DNA of 64,000 nucleotides from assembly GCF_000614125.1 (NCBI RefSeq), contig NZ_BAKJ01000003.1, positions 62,001-126,000 on the forward strand. The letters are read 5' to 3'. The notes below the pieces were generated by a model. It was not told the origin of the DNA. It did no database searches and saw only the letters and a program-made list of their open reading frames with translations. The stretch is from Bacteroides rodentium JCM 16496. Lineage in GTDB: Bacteria; Bacteroidota; Bacteroidia; Bacteroidales; Bacteroidaceae. Below, one piece after another: positions 45,322 to 54,355 of this stretch (positions are counted from its first letter, which is position 1; every line of letters begins with the position of its first letter). Position numbers and translations under genes: made by a program.

Positions 45322-48300
45322 TCAGAACGTTACGTTCACTCCGAATGAAACACCCGCTGTGGCAGGCACGCCGCAGTAGTCGATACCTACAGAACTGGAA
45401 CCTACGGCACCAGAGCCGGCAGCACTTGTTTCGGGATCCATGCCTTTATAGTTGGTCCATACAAACAGGTTGGTTCCTGTCAGTGTAGCGGAGAGACCCT
45501 TGATGAACTTCGTCTTGGCAAGCCATTGTTTCGGGAATGTATAGGAAAGCGACAATGAGCGCAGACGTAGCCAATTGGTGTCGGTCATGAAATTGGCAGA
45601 CTCCATGGCATAGTAACTAGCCCAATAGTTTTGGATGATGGCTCTACCGCTTCTTGCGTTCGGGTCGGAAGAGGGAACTTCTCGGCTGGCATCATTCTTG
45701 TCATAGAACTTTCCGGCATCGAAAGTGAAAGTCTTGGCTTCGTAAATCGGGTTCTTGTCGGCATCTAATCCAGTCTGGATGACTCCTTCCGTAACCAGGT
45801 GCTCGCGGTTCATGCTTCGTTTGCTCATACCGATGGAGGTCATATAGTAATCAGTTCCGTTGAATACGTCACCACCGATGCGGAAATCGAAGAGGAAAGA
45901 TAGGTTCCAGTTTTTCCAAGTGAGGCTGTTGTTGAAGCCGCCGGTCAGTTTGGATTCGCGGTTACCTATTTCATAAGTAGCCTTGCCGTCTGTGGTCGCA
46001 TGCCTGAATTAGCGTCCAATACGATGCGCCCTTGGTCGTCCCTTTTGTATTTCGAGCCGGAGATAGCCATGAAGTTACCTTGTGCAAACGATGCAGCTTT
46101 GGCATTTCCCACTTGTACATCGGTCACGTACAAGATGTCGATACCTTCCATCAATTCTTCTACCTTGCCTTTGTTGTGTGCCAAGTTTAGCGTGGATTCC
46201 CAGGTGAAATTGCGAGTTTCAACGGGCTTTCCTGTGATAGAAACTTCAATACCCTTGTTGGAGATGTCGCCTGCGTTGACTGTTTCGAAGATGTAGCCGG
46301 TGGCATTACTTACACGTGGGCTGAGCAGTTGGTTGTAGCTTTTGTTGGTGTAATAGGTGAAATCGAAACCTATCCGGCCATTGAGGAAACGCATTTCCAG
46401 ACCTACTTCTGTGGATTTGGTCATTTCGGGTTTCAGGTTTTCGTTGCCGTGTGTCCAGGAGTTCTGGATACCAGAGCCGCCGATGGTGGCAAATGGTGCA
46501 TCCAAGTAAGTGTTCGTCACGTATGGAGAAGCGTCTTTACCTACACGAGCCCAGGAAGCACGGATTTTACCGAAGGAAAGCACATCGTTTTCCGGCAGTA
46601 ATTCTGTGAAGACAAATGCGCCACTGACCGAAGGATAAAAATAAGAACGGCTGTTGACGGGCAGCGTGGAAGTCCAGTCGTTACGTCCGGTCACAGTGAC
46701 GTATGCTACACTTTTGTAGCCCATGCGGAATTCTCCGTATGTACCCATCAGACGATGACGGCTGTGTCCGGAAGCGAAAGAACGGTCCGATTCGGCGGCA
46801 TTGCTCATTGAGAAGAAGTTGTCTACCGTGAAGTTCCAAGCTTTGCGGCGTTGTGTTTCCACTTTGGTGTCTTCTACTGTGTAACCCAATAAAAGGTTGA
46901 AGTCGAAGTCGCCGAATTTCTTGTTGAAATTGGCCATCAGGTTTGAGGTCAGATATTCGTAAGTGTAGTCATTCTCGCTCAACAACCCTTTTTGGTAGAG
47001 GATGGGATAACCGGAGCCCGGTTCAATCAGGCGGTTCCCTTTGGTGTCATAGCGGTCGATACCTGCTGTATAGCTTAGTTTGAACCAGTCGCAGATGTCA
47101 TATTTCAGGTTCAATCCGCCTGTGAATCTGGTGGTCTTGTCATGACCCTTGTTTTTGTTGACTACCCAGAACGGGTTGTCATAGTCGTCTTGCAGTAACT
47201 GGTCGGGGAAGATGCGGTATTTGGTGCCGTCTTCATTCAGCCAATGGGTCACTTGCTCGTCGCGTGGCCAGGTATAAACAGAGTTCATGGCACCTACACC
47301 ACCAATGGCATACAGACCGCCTCCGGTCAATGCCTTGTCGCTTTCGGCTACGGAGAAAGCTACGTTGGCGCCTACTGTCAATTTGCCGTAACGCTGTTCA
47401 CCATTGAAGCGGAAGGTGTTTTTCGTATAGTCAGTCTCCGGAATGATACCGGTTTGGTTGAAACGAGAAGCGGACAGGTAAAAATTGCCGTTTTTCGAGC
47501 CGCCTGATACACTGATGTTGTTGTCCCACGTAACTCCTGTCTGGAAGAAGTCCTCGATGTTGTTGTACATCTTTTCACCGGCTCCGAACGCTTCACCCCA
47601 GGAATTCATGGTGGTGGAACGGTCCAGCATGCCATTGTCCAGATAAACCCCTCTTTTATATTTATCTTGCTGTTCCGGAAGGCGGTTGGCCCAGTTGGCC
47701 GATACTTTAGAACTTAGGTTTACTTCAACTTTGCCTTCCTGTCCTTTCTTTGTTGTGATGATGATAACACCGGCAGCAGCACGCGAACCGTAAAGGGCGG
47801 CAGCTGCGGGACCTTTCAGCACAGACATGTTTTCCACATCTTCCGGATTGATATCCATGACACGATTGCTGTGGGTGGTATTGGTACGTGATGCACCGTC
47901 AAAAGCACTGTTGCCGGCATCGGTTCCATTATCATAGATAATTCCGTCGACAACAAACAGCGGTTGATTGTCACGTTCCAATGATGTACCTCCACGGATA
48001 ATGATACTGGCACCTTCACCGGCGGCACCGCTTCCTTGTGTGATGTTGACACCTGCCACTTTCCCGCTTAAGGAATTGATTACATTGGCGCTTTTGTTCT
48101 TTAAGAGTTCCTTGCTGTTTACATCTTGTACGGCATATCCCAATGCTTTCTTTTCTTTCTTGATACCCATGGCAGTAACTACTACTTCATCCAGTGCTTG
48201 GGAGTCGTCTTGTAGCGTTACATCGTAACTGGTGGCGTTCGTTATTTTTAGCGACACAGTTTGATATCCGATGAAAGATATTTCCAATGTGTTACCTACC

Positions 48301-48542
48301 GATGCTTCCACGGAATATTTTCCGTTTAAGTCCGTCACCGTGCCTGTTCCGCGTTGTTTCACTAATACACTGGCACCGATTATCGGCTCGCCTGCTGCAT
48401 CTACAACTTTACCTGTGATTTTCTTGGCTTGCTGAGTACTTTGGGAACTAAGTACACTTTCAACAGCTGCGTTGGCTGCAAAAGGCATAGCTATCCCAAA
48501 CAATGCAAGCAACACTAATGATAAGCAATAATTTCTTTTCAT
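45322..48542 (-). CDS. SusC/RagA-family TonB-dependent outer-membrane transporter (one-base frameshift)
   Basis: The repaired protein is 1073 residues: a signal peptide (MKRNYCLSLVLLALFGIAMP), a carboxypeptidase-like domain (ITGKVVDAAGEPIIGASVLV), a TonB box region, plug (SGKVAGVNITQGSG, IIIRGGTSL, PLFVVDGIIYDN) and a 22-strand barrel ending SVGIDYCGVPATAGVSFGVN plus VTF. The frame breaks near 46000; one added C after GGCATG restores DANSGMPTTDGKATYEIGNR and links the two pieces. The two open frames are therefore one gene. Expression probably starts at the box at 48568-48575. It lacks a neighbouring anti-sigma or hybrid two-component regulator. Confidence 0.93.
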
Positions 48543-48567
48543 AAGCTTTGTTATTTGGATTTGTTTG

Positions 48568-48575
48568 CAAACATA
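48568..48575 (-). promoter_or_regulatory. -7 box (TATGTTTG) of susC
   Basis: Minus-strand TATGTTTG fits TAnnTTTG, 26 bp before the susC ATG. The upstream region to 48900 is very AT-rich with no open frame. Confidence 0.6.
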
Positions 48576-48910
48576 TAAATTAATTTAGTAATATCATAAT
48601 TTATTAATATGAAAAAACGTAAATAAAAATAAAATTCGGATATTTTGTTTTATAGAAAATAAATGTATTTTTAGAAATCATCTACATCAAGTGGGTTTCA
48701 GTAAGACGTCTTATATAAATTTATTTTTAGTAAAAAAAAAAGTGTATACCAATGGTTTTATATAGAAATAGCCATTGTTGACTACTTGCCATGTGAGGCC
48801 TTTCGATTAAACTAAGCTAAGGAAATTCGTGGGTTTTCTAAAAAATAGTATCAAATAATTAATATTATACATGTATGCTTTATAACATAAATTAATAATA
48901 GGTGACGTAA

Positions 48911-49098
48911 TACTAAGACCCGTTGGCAGAATTAAATCGTGTGCAAAAAACTGAAAAAGTATTCCATTTTTCCACTTGCTCCGTATCTGACCATCCGTAT
49001 ACGGAAAGAATCCAGACCAGGTACGGAGCGGACTAAAAAACAGAATGAAGTCGGTGCGTACATTTATTCAAATAACTAATTCTACCAACGGGTTAGTA
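48911..49098. repeat. 188-bp element bounded by imperfect inverted repeats
   Basis: TACTAAGACCCGTTGGCAGA (from 48911) is mirrored by TCTACCAACGGGTTAGTA ending at 49098, with AATTA/TAATT adding to the match. The inside is not palindromic and non-coding, with CCGTATCTG and GGTACGGAG segments. It could be a small MITE, an invertible segment or a folded RNA. Confidence 0.55.
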
Positions 49099-49118
49099 CA
49101 ACTTTAATCCATTGGCGA

Positions 49119-49180
49119 CTCTAACGGTCTTTATTCATGACGATGATTGAAGCGGCCGATTCTCACGAATCAACTGTTTT
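49119..49180 (+). repeat. Hairpin repeat, copy A, diverged
   Basis: CTCTAACGGTCTTTATTCAT, GACGATGATTGAAG, CGGCCGATTCTCACGAATC resembles copies B and C, but the stem arms are mismatched. It lies in the roughly 1-kb non-coding region upstream of susC. An AGAATATTAA/TTTAATATTCT palindrome follows near 49207-49228. Confidence 0.65.
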
Positions 49181-49333
49181 GTCGTCCATAAAATCCCCTT
49201 GTTTATAGAATATTAATTTAATATTCTTAAAATCTTAGGATTGTATGTATTCCATTGATTATCTTTGTATCCGAATTAGAAATTTAATGGATTTCATTTA
49301 GACTTTAGTTTGCTTGAATAAAGATATTGAAGG

Positions 49334-49397
49334 CTCTAATGGTCTTCATTCATAGATGATGATTGGAACAGCCGGTTCGTGAGAATCGGCTGTTTTT
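49334..49397 (+). repeat. Hairpin repeat, copy B, with T-run
   Basis: CTCTAATGGTCTTCATTCAT leads to ACAGCCGGTTCGTGAGAATC and GGCTGTTTTTT. ACAGCCG pairs with CGGCTGT and is followed by T residues, so it can terminate plus-strand transcripts. No plus-strand gene is known upstream of it, suggesting a small untranslated transcript may end here. Confidence 0.7.
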
Positions 49398-49543
49398 TGT
49401 TTCGTTTGTTTGCATATCAACGGCGGTAATGTTACTTTTGCCCTAAAAGCGAAGATAGACTGCACCTCAGCATAAAAAATGAATAAGTTCATTTTATTTT
49501 GCATTCGGTTTGCACTATCTTTGCGAGAAATAGCTAAGATGGT

Positions 49544-50349
49544 ATGGAACAAAGCAAGAAATTTATCTCTCCGGGGGCATGGTTCTCTATGGCTTATCCG
49601 GCAGACTGGAATGAATTCGAAGATGGGGAAGGTTCTTTCCTTTTCTATAATCCCAATGAGTGGACCGGTAATTTTCGCATTTCGGCTTTCAAAGGGAATA
49701 CTACTTATGGCAAGGACTCCGTGAAGCAAGAGTTACGGGAAAACTCCTCTGCCACTCCGGTCAGGATAGGCCGGCTGGAATGTGCATATAGTAAGGAGAT
49801 GTTCGAGGAAGAAGGTGCATACTATACTTCCCATTTATGGATAACGGGCGTGGATGAAGTTGCTTTTGAATGCTCGTTTACGGTGAAGAAAGGAGAGTCG
49901 GTTGCAGAAGCGGAGAAGATTATCGCTTCGCTGGAAACGCGTAAGGATGGAGTGAAGTATCCGGCAGAGATAATTCCGGTGCGGCTTTCGGAAATCTATC
50001 AGATTAATGAAGCATACGAGTGGGTGGATACTACTGTAAAAGAGTTACTGAAGAAAGATTTCCAAGGAGCGGAAGAAGACATTGCCAAGATGCAGCAGAT
50101 TATGGAAGAAAGTGACATCAGCCCTAAGAAGAAGGATACATGGCTGGCTCTTGGCATCGTGCTTTGTGTTATTTTCGCCAATGAAGTGGACGGTATGGAA
50201 TGGCGCACCTTGGTGGACGGAAACCGGGAAGCGCTATATTGCTGAACACGTCTACCGCTGAATGGATAGACCCCATGAAGCTGGTTTGGAGCAAAGTAAA
50301 GGCAGGAGCTAAAGTGAATCTGCCGGAGGTATATAGCTCCTTGTTCTAA
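49544..50349 (+). CDS. DUF3805/DUF3806-like cytoplasmic protein (one-base frameshift)
   Basis: The repaired protein is 268 residues without a signal peptide. The N half (KFISPGAWFSMAYPADWNEF, FYNPNEWTGNFRISAF) and the C half (INEAYEWVDTTVKELLKKDF, then LGIVLCVIFANEVDGMEW) look like the DUF3805 and DUF3806 domains of Bacteroides proteins, as far as I recall. The frame breaks near 50222; one added A in GGAAACC gives RTLVDGKPGSAILLNTSTAE and runs to the end EVYSSLF. Function is unknown; SUKH-like or immunity-type folds are possible. A TATCTTTG box (49516-49523) lies upstream. Confidence 0.75.
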
Positions 50350-50412
50350 GGTCCGGTCATCTCAGTACTGTGATTTTCAACTTTCAATTTTCATTTTTCA
50401 ACTATTAAAGCA

Positions 50413-52302
50413 TTGGCAGCAGTAAATTCAATTCTTCAGGTGGAAAACCTGACCAAGTCGTTCGGTGACTTGGTACTATTCGAAAATATCTCTTTGGGCT
50501 TGTCCGAGGGACAGCGTGTCGGGCTGATAGCCAAGAACGGCAGCGGCAAGACGACGTTGCTCAATATCCTTTCCGGCAAGGAAGGGTATGACAACGGCAC
50601 CATTTCCTTCCGTCGTGATTTGCGTGTGGGGTATCTGGAGCAAGACCCGCAATACCCCGAAGAGCTGACCGTGCTCGAAGCGTGCTTCCATCATGGCAAC
50701 AGTACTGTCGAGTTAATCAAGGAGTATGAACGTTGCATGGAAACGGAGGGGCATCCCGGCTTGGACGAAATTCTGGTGCGTATGGACCATGAAAAAGCTT
50801 GGGAGTACGAGCAGAAGGCGAAACAGATTCTGTCTCAACTTAAAATACGTGATTTCAGTCAGCACGTAAAGTATCTGTCCGGTGGACAGCTGAAGCGTGT
50901 GGCACTTGCCAATACCCTTATCACTGAGCCCGATTTGCTGATATTGGACGAGCCTACCAACCACCTCGACCTCGATATGACGGAGTGGCTGGAGGAATAT
51001 CTCCGCCGGAATAACCTCAGCCTGCTGATGGTGACACACGACCGTTATTTCCTCGACCGTGTATGCTCCGAAATCGTAGAGATAGACAACCGGCAGATTT
51101 ATCAGTATAAAGGCAATTACAGTTATTATCTGGAGAAGCGCCAAGAGCGTATCGAGGCCAAGACTGTGGAGATAGAGCGTGCCAATAACCTCTACCGCAC
51201 AGAGCTGGAATGGATGCGCCGCATGCCGCAAGCCCGCGGGCACAAGGCACGCTATCGGGAGGATGCTTTTTACGAGTTGGAGAAAGTGGCTAAGCAGCGT
51301 TTCAACAACGACAATGTAAAGCTGGACGTCAAGGCTTCCTATATAGGCAGTAAGATATTCGAGGCAGACCATCTGTACAAATCCTTTGGTGACTTGAAGA
51401 TTCTGGATGATTTCTCCTACATCTTCTCCCGGTACGAAAAAATGGGTATCGTTGGGAACAATGGTACGGGAAAGTCGACCTTCATCAAGATACTGATGGG
51501 TTTGGAGCAGACAGACAGCGGTACGTTGGACATTGGTGAGACGGTCCGCTTCGGTTACTATTCGCAGGACGGCTTGCAGTTTGACGAGCAGATGAAGGTG
51601 ATTGATGTAGTGCAGGACATTGCCGAGGTCATCGAGCTGGGTAACGGCAAGAAGCTGACGGCATCGCAATTCCTACAACATTTCCTGTTTACTCCCGAGA
51701 CACAGCACAGCTATGTCTACAAGTTGAGTGGGGGAGAACGCCGCCGCCTCTACCTGTGTACGGTCTTGATGCGCAATCCCAACTTTCTGGTGCTGGATGA
51801 GCCGACCAATGACCTCGATATTGTGACGCTGAATGTGCTGGAAGAGTATTTGCAGAATTTCAAAGGATGCGTGATGGTGGTGAGCCACGACCGTTATTTC
51901 ATGGACAAGGTGGTAGACCATCTGTTAGTGTTCAACGGACAAGGGGATATCCGCGACTTTCCCGGCAACTATACCCAATACCGCGACTGGAAAGATGCGA
52001 AAGCCCATCAGGAAAAGGAGAAAGAGAAAGAAGCCGCCAAGGCTCAGGAGGAGAAGACGGCGAAGGTGCGTCTGAACGAGAAGCGGCGCATGTCTTTCAA
52101 GGAAAAACGCGAGTTTGAACAATTGGAACAAGAGATTGCCGACCTGGAAACGGAAAAGAATGCAATTGAAGAGGCTCTGTGCAGCGGCACCTTGTCTGTG
52201 GACGAACTGACGGAGAAGTCGAAGCGTTTGCCGGAATTGTCGGACTTGATTGACGAAAAAACATTGCGCTGGCTGGAGCTGAGCGAGATAGAGTCGAACT
52301 GA
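50413..52302 (+). CDS. ABC-F family ATPase (Uup-like)
   Basis: The 629-residue soluble protein has two ABC cassettes: Walker A GLIAKNGSGKTTLLN and GIVGNNGTGKSTFIK, signatures YLSGGQLKRV and KLSGGERRRL, and Walker B LLILDEPTNHLDL and FLVLDEPTNDLD. A coiled-coil linker follows the first cassette and a C-terminal charged coiled coil (about residues 540-625) marks the Uup-like branch. ABC-F proteins act on ribosomes or branched DNA; the Uup branch is not typically antibiotic-resistance related. The start is a TTG codon giving MAAVNSILQVENLTK. Confidence 0.93.
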   Translation: MAAVNSILQVENLTKSFGDLVLFENISLGLSEGQRVGLIAKNGSGKTTLLNILSGKEGYDNGTISFRRDLRVGYLEQDPQYPEELTVLEACFHHGNSTVELIKEYERCMETEGHPGLDEILVRMDHEKAWEYEQKAKQILSQLKIRDFSQHVKYLSGGQLKRVALANTLITEPDLLILDEPTNHLDLDMTEWLEEYLRRNNLSLLMVTHDRYFLDRVCSEIVEIDNRQIYQYKGNYSYYLEKRQERIEAKTVEIERANNLYRTELEWMRRMPQARGHKARYREDAFYELEKVAKQRFNNDNVKLDVKASYIGSKIFEADHLYKSFGDLKILDDFSYIFSRYEKMGIVGNNGTGKSTFIKILMGLEQTDSGTLDIGETVRFGYYSQDGLQFDEQMKVIDVVQDIAEVIELGNGKKLTASQFLQHFLFTPETQHSYVYKLSGGERRRLYLCTVLMRNPNFLVLDEPTNDLDIVTLNVLEEYLQNFKGCVMVVSHDRYFMDKVVDHLLVFNGQGDIRDFPGNYTQYRDWKDAKAHQEKEKEKEAAKAQEEKTAKVRLNEKRRMSFKEKREFEQLEQEIADLETEKNAIEEALCSGTLSVDELTEKSKRLPELSDLIDEKTLRWLELSEIESN

Positions 52303-52359
52303 AGTTCGAAATTAAGAATTAAAAATTAAGAATTAAAATTAGAAATTAGAACTGAGAAA

Positions 52360-53202
52360 GTGGGAAATCTGACGAATTATCATAGCCATAGCCTTTATTG
52401 TGACGGGCGTGCCGGCATGGAGGACTTTGTGCGTTTTGCATTGAGTGAAGGTTTTACATCATACGGCTTTTCATCGCATGCGCCATTGCCTTTTTCTACG
52501 GCATGGACGATGGAGTGGGATAGTATGGACGACTATTTGTCTGAATTCCACCGTCTGAAGGAGAAGTATGCCGGACGTATCGAACTGTATATTGGTCTGG
52601 AGATTGATTATCTGAATGAAGCGAGCAATCCGTCCATCGCCCGTTTCAGGGAATTGCCGTTGGACTACCGTATCGGTTCTGTACATCTTCTCTACAACGA
52701 CAAAGGGGAAGTGGTGGATGTAGATGTACCTGCAGATACCTTCAAGACCATTGTAGACGGACATTTCTGCGGTGATTTGGAGCATGTGGTCCGCCTCTAT
52801 TATGGCAGGCTGGCGAGGATGCTCAAGCTGGGTGGTTTCGATATTGTGGGCCATGCCGACAAGATGCACTACAATGCGGCATGCTATCGCCCGGGATTGC
52901 TGGACGAGCCTTGGTATGATGAGCTGGTCAGGGCGTATTTCGCAGATATTGCCCGTCGCGGCTATCAGGTAGAGGTCAATACCAAAGCCTATCATGACCT
53001 GGGCACTTTTTACCCCAATGAGCGCTACTTCTCCTACCTGCATGATTTGGGTGTACGTGTGCAGGTGAACAGTGATTCACACTATCCGGAACGGATAAAC
53101 AACGGGCGTCCCGAAGCTTTGCGTGCCTTGAGGAAGGCTGGGTATGAATCGGTGATGGAACTACACGGAGGAGAATGGAAAGAGATACCTATCGTGTTTT
53201 GA
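52360..53202 (+). CDS. PHP-family histidinol-phosphatase-like hydrolase
   Basis: The 280-residue protein starts at GTG and has the PHP metal motifs: YHSHSLYCDGRAGMEDF (His residues and Asp), GFSSHAPLPF, GLEIDYL, GSVHLL, IVGHADK and VNSDSH near the end. It matches the HisK type of histidinol phosphatase, the step before histidinol dehydrogenase in histidine synthesis. No other his gene is near, so a different sugar-phosphate or phosphoester substrate remains possible. It follows the ABC-F gene by 57 bp of AATTAAGAATTAAAAATTAA-type repeats. Confidence 0.88.
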   Translation: MGNLTNYHSHSLYCDGRAGMEDFVRFALSEGFTSYGFSSHAPLPFSTAWTMEWDSMDDYLSEFHRLKEKYAGRIELYIGLEIDYLNEASNPSIARFRELPLDYRIGSVHLLYNDKGEVVDVDVPADTFKTIVDGHFCGDLEHVVRLYYGRLARMLKLGGFDIVGHADKMHYNAACYRPGLLDEPWYDELVRAYFADIARRGYQVEVNTKAYHDLGTFYPNERYFSYLHDLGVRVQVNSDSHYPERINNGRPEALRALRKAGYESVMELHGGEWKEIPIVF

Positions 53203-53219
53203 GTGAATAGGATACAAAA

Positions 53220-53350
53220 ACGGGGGTGTGTCATAATTCACCACAGATTACACAGATTAACACAGAATAAATCAATATATTGATAATCAGATATATTTAT
53301 CTGTGTAAATCTGTGTAATCTGTGGTGAATACCAGTTTTGACACCCTCGT
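53220..53350. repeat. Long inverted-repeat hairpin element 1
   Basis: The arms TTCACCACAGATTACACAGA and TCTGTGTAATCTGTGGTGAA are perfect complements, and ACGGGGGTGTGTCA/TGACACCCTCGT extends them outwards. The loop is AT-rich. It separates the convergent PHP and thioredoxin genes and likely stops transcription from both sides. Confidence 0.8.
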
Positions 53351-53368
53351 TTTTCTTTCTATTATAAA

Positions 53369-53866
53369 CTATTCTGTTTTCAGTAAAAAGTCGTCAATCG
53401 CCTTCTTGTAAGTCTCCTTGTCGGCTGCACCGCGGAAGAGCTGAGGCTCTCCATTCATAGGGATGAATACAAAAAGAGGGATGCTTGTGGCATTGAACAG
53501 TGCGGCAAGTTCCTTTTCCTTATCCACATTTACTTTGTAGATAACGATTTTGCCCGCATACTCCTTTGCCAGCTCTTTCATGATGGGAGCCACCATGCGG
53601 CAAGGCCCGCACCAGTCGGCATACAGGTCAATGATGGCAGGCTTGCTTCCCTTGTATTTCCAGTCCTGGGATTTCTCGTAGTCGAACACATCCTTGATGA
53701 ACATGGCTTTGTCCATGACGATTACCTCTCCACCGGCTTGGACTTCTGTTGTTTTTGCCCGGGCATCTGCCGCTTCCGCCTGGTCCTGTTGTTTGGCGCT
53801 GCTTGTGCAGGCATAGGCCAGCATGCTGGAAAACGCGAGGGCAGCCATTGCTATAATCTTCTTCAT
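53369..53866 (-). CDS. Thioredoxin-like lipoprotein
   Basis: The 165-residue protein has a lipoprotein signal (MAALAFSSMLAYACTSS), a short acidic linker and a thioredoxin fold with active site ADWCGPCRMV and the cis-proline loop TSIPLFVF. It sits in the periplasm anchored to a membrane and probably keeps envelope disulphides reduced or exchanged. It lies nine bases after the cytoplasmic-type thioredoxin gene, so both are made together. Small periplasmic thioredoxins are known from Bacteroides fragilis. Confidence 0.92.
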   Translation of the reverse strand: MKKIIAMAALAFSSMLAYACTSSAKQQDQAEAADARAKTTEVQAGGEVIVMDKAMFIKDVFDYEKSQDWKYKGSKPAIIDLYADWCGPCRMVAPIMKELAKEYAGKIVIYKVNVDKEKELAALFNATSIPLFVFIPMNGEPQLFRGAADKETYKKAIDDFLLKTE

Positions 53867-53875
53867 TGCTTCTTG

Positions 53876-54172
53876 TTAAGAGTTTTGTTCTATAACGGCT
53901 TTCAAATCCTTACCGCTGATGACACCCGAGTGGCGCCATACGGCTTCACCTTTCTTGAATACGATAAATGTCGGTACTGCTTGTATGCGGTAGCTGGTAG
54001 CAAGCTCTTCATGCTGGTCCACATCTATCTTGACGATACGGGCAGCATCGCCTATTTCGTTTTTAAGTTCTTCCAGTACCGGATGCATCGCCTTGCACGG
54101 ACCACACCAGGTTGCAAAGAAGTCGACTAAAACGGGCTTTTCTGATTGTATCAATTCTTCAAACTTTTCCAT
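53876..54172 (-). CDS. trxA: Thioredoxin
   Basis: The 98-residue protein lacks a signal and has the thioredoxin core FATWCGPCKAMHP, KIDVDQHEELA and cis-proline IQAVPTFIVF. It reduces cytoplasmic disulphides with electrons from thioredoxin reductase, which is not encoded nearby. It is the first gene of the two-thioredoxin operon. Bacteroides often keep several trx genes; the symbol is used in the general sense. Confidence 0.93.
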   Translation of the reverse strand: MEKFEELIQSEKPVLVDFFATWCGPCKAMHPVLEELKNEIGDAARIVKIDVDQHEELATSYRIQAVPTFIVFKKGEAVWRHSGVISGKDLKAVIEQNS

Positions 54173-54234
54173 AATCTTATTTTTTTGATGTTAATATGTA
54201 ATGATAACAATGTTAGGAGGAAAAATGTTCATCA

Positions 54235-54353
54235 TTCACCACAGAGGACACAGAGTTTCACAGAGCTTTTTTCTTTCCATTGCAGAATTACGTGGATTAC
54301 TATCGACATTATCTAAAAAGAACTCTGTGAAACTCTGTGTCCTCTGTGGTGAA
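54235..54353. repeat. Long inverted-repeat hairpin element 2
   Basis: TTCACCACAGAGGACACAGA with GTTTCACAGAG on the left is the exact complement of CTCTGTGAAAC with TCTGTGTCCTCTGTGGTGAA on the right, a 31-bp arm. The end motif TTCACCACAGA is shared with element 1 at 53220-53350. It lies just after the DPP11-like gene stop and before the thioredoxin genes. Confidence 0.85.
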
Positions 54354-54355
54354 TT

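Noticed and set aside
45322..48542. Two separate TonB-dependent receptor genes
   Set aside because: The two open frames join into one 1073-residue SusC by adding one base, and the 120 bp between them encode barrel sequence in the repaired frame.
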